Below the pieces are notes generated by a model. The model was not told the DNA's origin, did not search any database, and saw nothing but the letters and a program-made list of their open reading frames with translations. A program made the position numbers and the translations under genes. Positions 62,101 to 64,000 of a stretch of DNA of 64,000 bases are shown here, in pieces; the first letter of the stretch is position 1; each line of letters opens with the position of its first letter. Source of the DNA: Onchocerca lupi (Eukaryota; Nematoda; Chromadorea; Rhabditida; Onchocercidae). Location: the NCBI GenBank assembly GCA_028564675.1, contig JAOVVO010000053.1, positions 124,001-188,000 of the forward strand. The letters run 5' to 3'.

Positions 62101-63725
62101 AAGTACCGCTCTATTTCATCTAATTCACTTAAATATTTACATACCAACAGCATCTACCAACATTTTTCACTTATAATTAAATATATCAAGAATAATTTAC
62201 CTTCTTCCGAATTTTTCGGAGAATTCTTCCGCCCTTTCTTCTCCTTCTCGATATTTTTTTCCTCTATTATATGCAAGTCGTATAAACAACTTTCTTCACA
62301 TAATATTGTGCACATAGCTAAAAATATGTTTTATTGACTTCTGTCTCTTTAAGTGAAAGTTTCATAAATCGTCTTTAAAGAATATTCAATTTACAATTAA
62401 CACATATTAACGCATCATACGTCAATTAAAAGGTGTCCACCTCAATAATCATTCTTATTTACTCGGAAAAAAAGTTATTTAAAAATTTATTAATATAAAC
62501 ACTTATCCTGATTAATCGTCTTTCATCAGATTCGCTTATCAACTGTCATTCAGTTTAAAATTACAAAATTTACGTAATATCAAATAAGCACCACATTATT
62601 AGTAAGATGAATTATTTAATTCGTGTTGTAAAAAGGAACTGCCTAAAATGAGAAGAAAACGATAAATATTGTTTTGTAATAAAACAAACAGTACTCAAAG
62701 TAAGAAAAAGATTCATAGGATCGATTTCATTATGAAGCGCAGTGAGAAGAATACGATGCATCTGAGGACGAACTTCGATGTATGTGATTGAATTCTCATT
62801 TGTATTAGAATGCGGATTTGTCAGATCTGAAGTAAAAATCAGATTTGTCCTTTACTTAATTCAATTACAATAATAATCTACTTAAGTCTCAATATAATAT
62901 TTACTAGCAAAAATTGCTGTTCAATGATAGTGGTTGAAAAATAGGATCTTAAAGAACTGATCACAAAATACGCTAATATTTTGAAAAAGCATATTATAAT
63001 CATCAAACAATCATTTTACGGACTGCATAATAAATTACTACTTCTTACAGTAAGATTCAAATTAATTTAAAGTAATTATTCAATATTACAAAACGAAGCT
63101 AAAACAAAAATGGTGAAATTTTGAGAATTTTTTGTTTAGTTTCATTTCTTTATTTCTATTAAATTCTATGTTTTCAAATTTACCACCAATGAGCATATTT
63201 CCAAATGTTGTAGGCCAACTGATAACAGATGATAAGGCATTTAAACAGGCACGACGCATCTGCACTTCATCTATAGATGGATGAATTCTGAAATTATCAG
63301 TATATCGTTTTTCGAGGAAATTATAAGTAATTTTATAAGTTTTAGAAAACAGTTTTAAATAAGTTATTTTTAATGCTGATTTTAGAATACAAATAGTGAT
63401 TTTTTACATCAATATTATCGTTATTTTTGAAATAAATCGGGAACTGCATTGCTTCTTTGATTCCTTTATATTATAACCAAAACTATGCCCCCTGCCCACG
63501 TTACTGTTAATAAAGAACTCGCAATCGAGATTCCTGTGATAAAAAAATGGGCTGTATGATTTTGCTTATTCAGAATTTTAAGTCAAACCTCAACTTCATA
63601 GACTCCGTGTAGATCATTTCAAGAGCTTGAACGAATTGTGGTAGAAGTATTTCAACACTTTTCAAAGCTAAACGAAAAATACCACCGCCAAAATAAATAA
63701 GCGCACAAAGCATTAATCGATCCTT
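56186..63725 (-). CDS. RALGAPB: RalGAP beta subunit, C-terminal part (5' end beyond window)
   Basis: Nineteen minus-strand exons (63725-63589, 63287-63187, 62826-62695, 61945-61793, 61611-61508, 61393-61268, 60906-60826, 60635-60478, 60244-60028, 59775-59596, 59407-59303, 59149-58987, 58511-58388, 58045-57812, 57524-57369, 57151-57050, 56944-56809, 56721-56605, 56294-56186) give about 877 residues. Landmarks matching human RALGAPB include RPQMHRILLTALHNEIDPMN, KPPPLHSKDLHSSV, ITKFRYLLIRQQTLLAI, FPSVFLVLR, FYVRDGQRSATDILANA, HPHWTGDW, SDQRVYVIFLEKIEDMHYFP, GPLVDGCLVSSSAL and a C-terminal RRRRAIQEFARKY. The beta subunit is not the catalytic GAP; it pairs with RalGAP alpha to inactivate Ral GTPases. 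One break: in exon 60635-60478 the frame shifts at a five-base T run (60600-60604, A on the coding strand), where four would keep it open. The exon 59149 acceptor (TTTTGAG) is unusual but needed for phase. Confidence 0.9.
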
Positions 63726-64000
63726 CTAAAAACGGGAATTCAATAATGGAAATTATTCGAAAAGTTGAATTTCTAAAAGAATGAATACTGTTGGGAATCT
63801 TCTGCAACATATTTTCTGGTAATTAAAAAGACGCAAATTGGATGAGATTTAAAACAGGAGTAAACTTCTATTTCACCTACATTCAAAGTGGTTGCTTACA
63901 TCTCAGTAGCAGTTTGACTATGCTATCCAACTATAACAAATAGCATTTTTATCTTCATTCTGACTTTCACTTCCTTATTTGCTTACTTATATGTTACGTG
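63726..64000 (-). other. Intron of RALGAPB running off the window
   Basis: No exon matching the next upstream part of RALGAPB is visible before the window ends, so the window closes inside an intron. Confidence 0.55.

Noticed and set aside
1..64000. Wolbachia or other bacterial insertions, CRISPR arrays, tRNA or rRNA genes
   Set aside because: I found no long uninterrupted bacterial-type genes, regular spacer arrays, cloverleaf genes or rRNA sequence on either strand by reading.

Overview
The window reads as nuclear DNA of a nematode, most likely a filarial (clade III) worm. It is very AT-rich and its protein-coding genes are split into short exons. Almost all introns are GT-AG with TTTTCAG/TTTTTAG-type 3' splice sites, and the encoded proteins are animal orthologues. 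The filarial assignment is inference from base composition and gene style; I cannot place genus or species. I see no bacterial (Wolbachia-type) genes, rRNA, tRNA or CRISPR.

Layout. 822-1969 (+): TMEM203. 3071-6524 (-): ERI1-type 3' exoribonuclease, 9 exons. 8019-11360 (+): RAD23, 10 exons. 13126-16960 (+): COA7. 16961-22191: 5 kb of repeats and minisatellite. 22192-24410 (+): TOMM40, the mitochondrial import pore. 26444-29707 (+): a second, strongly diverged TOM40-like copy in tandem, broken in several places. 29708-34010: AT-rich spacer. 34011-43318 (+): SPSB-type SPRY/SOCS-box protein with a 5.7-kb first intron. 45674-51512 (-): secreted M14 metallocarboxypeptidase with prodomain. 51513-56185: spacer. 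56186-63725 (-): C-terminal 877 codons of the RalGAP beta subunit, whose 5' end lies beyond the window.

The genes do not form an operon or a shared pathway. They are ordinary single-copy eukaryotic loci: ER calcium/STING-linked membrane protein, small-RNA/histone-mRNA nuclease, proteasome shuttle, two mitochondrial factors, ubiquitin-ligase receptor, extracellular protease and a Ral GTPase regulator. The exon models were built by reading both strands and requiring intron phase to stay consistent; most junctions close perfectly.

The main points for a second look are these: (i) the tandem TOM40-like relic keeps the intron phases of its parent; (ii) several one-base frame breaks fall at A/T runs in otherwise conserved genes, suggesting assembly indels or real decay; (iii) a 23-bp-stem hairpin in an ERI1 intron pairs without interruption only in the gene's sense strand; (iv) a modular dispersed repeat has inverted ends plus a palindromic module ending in CTAGT, with two of three copies inside introns; (v) a 22-bp minisatellite alternates two monomer types. 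I found no clear previously undescribed gene system.
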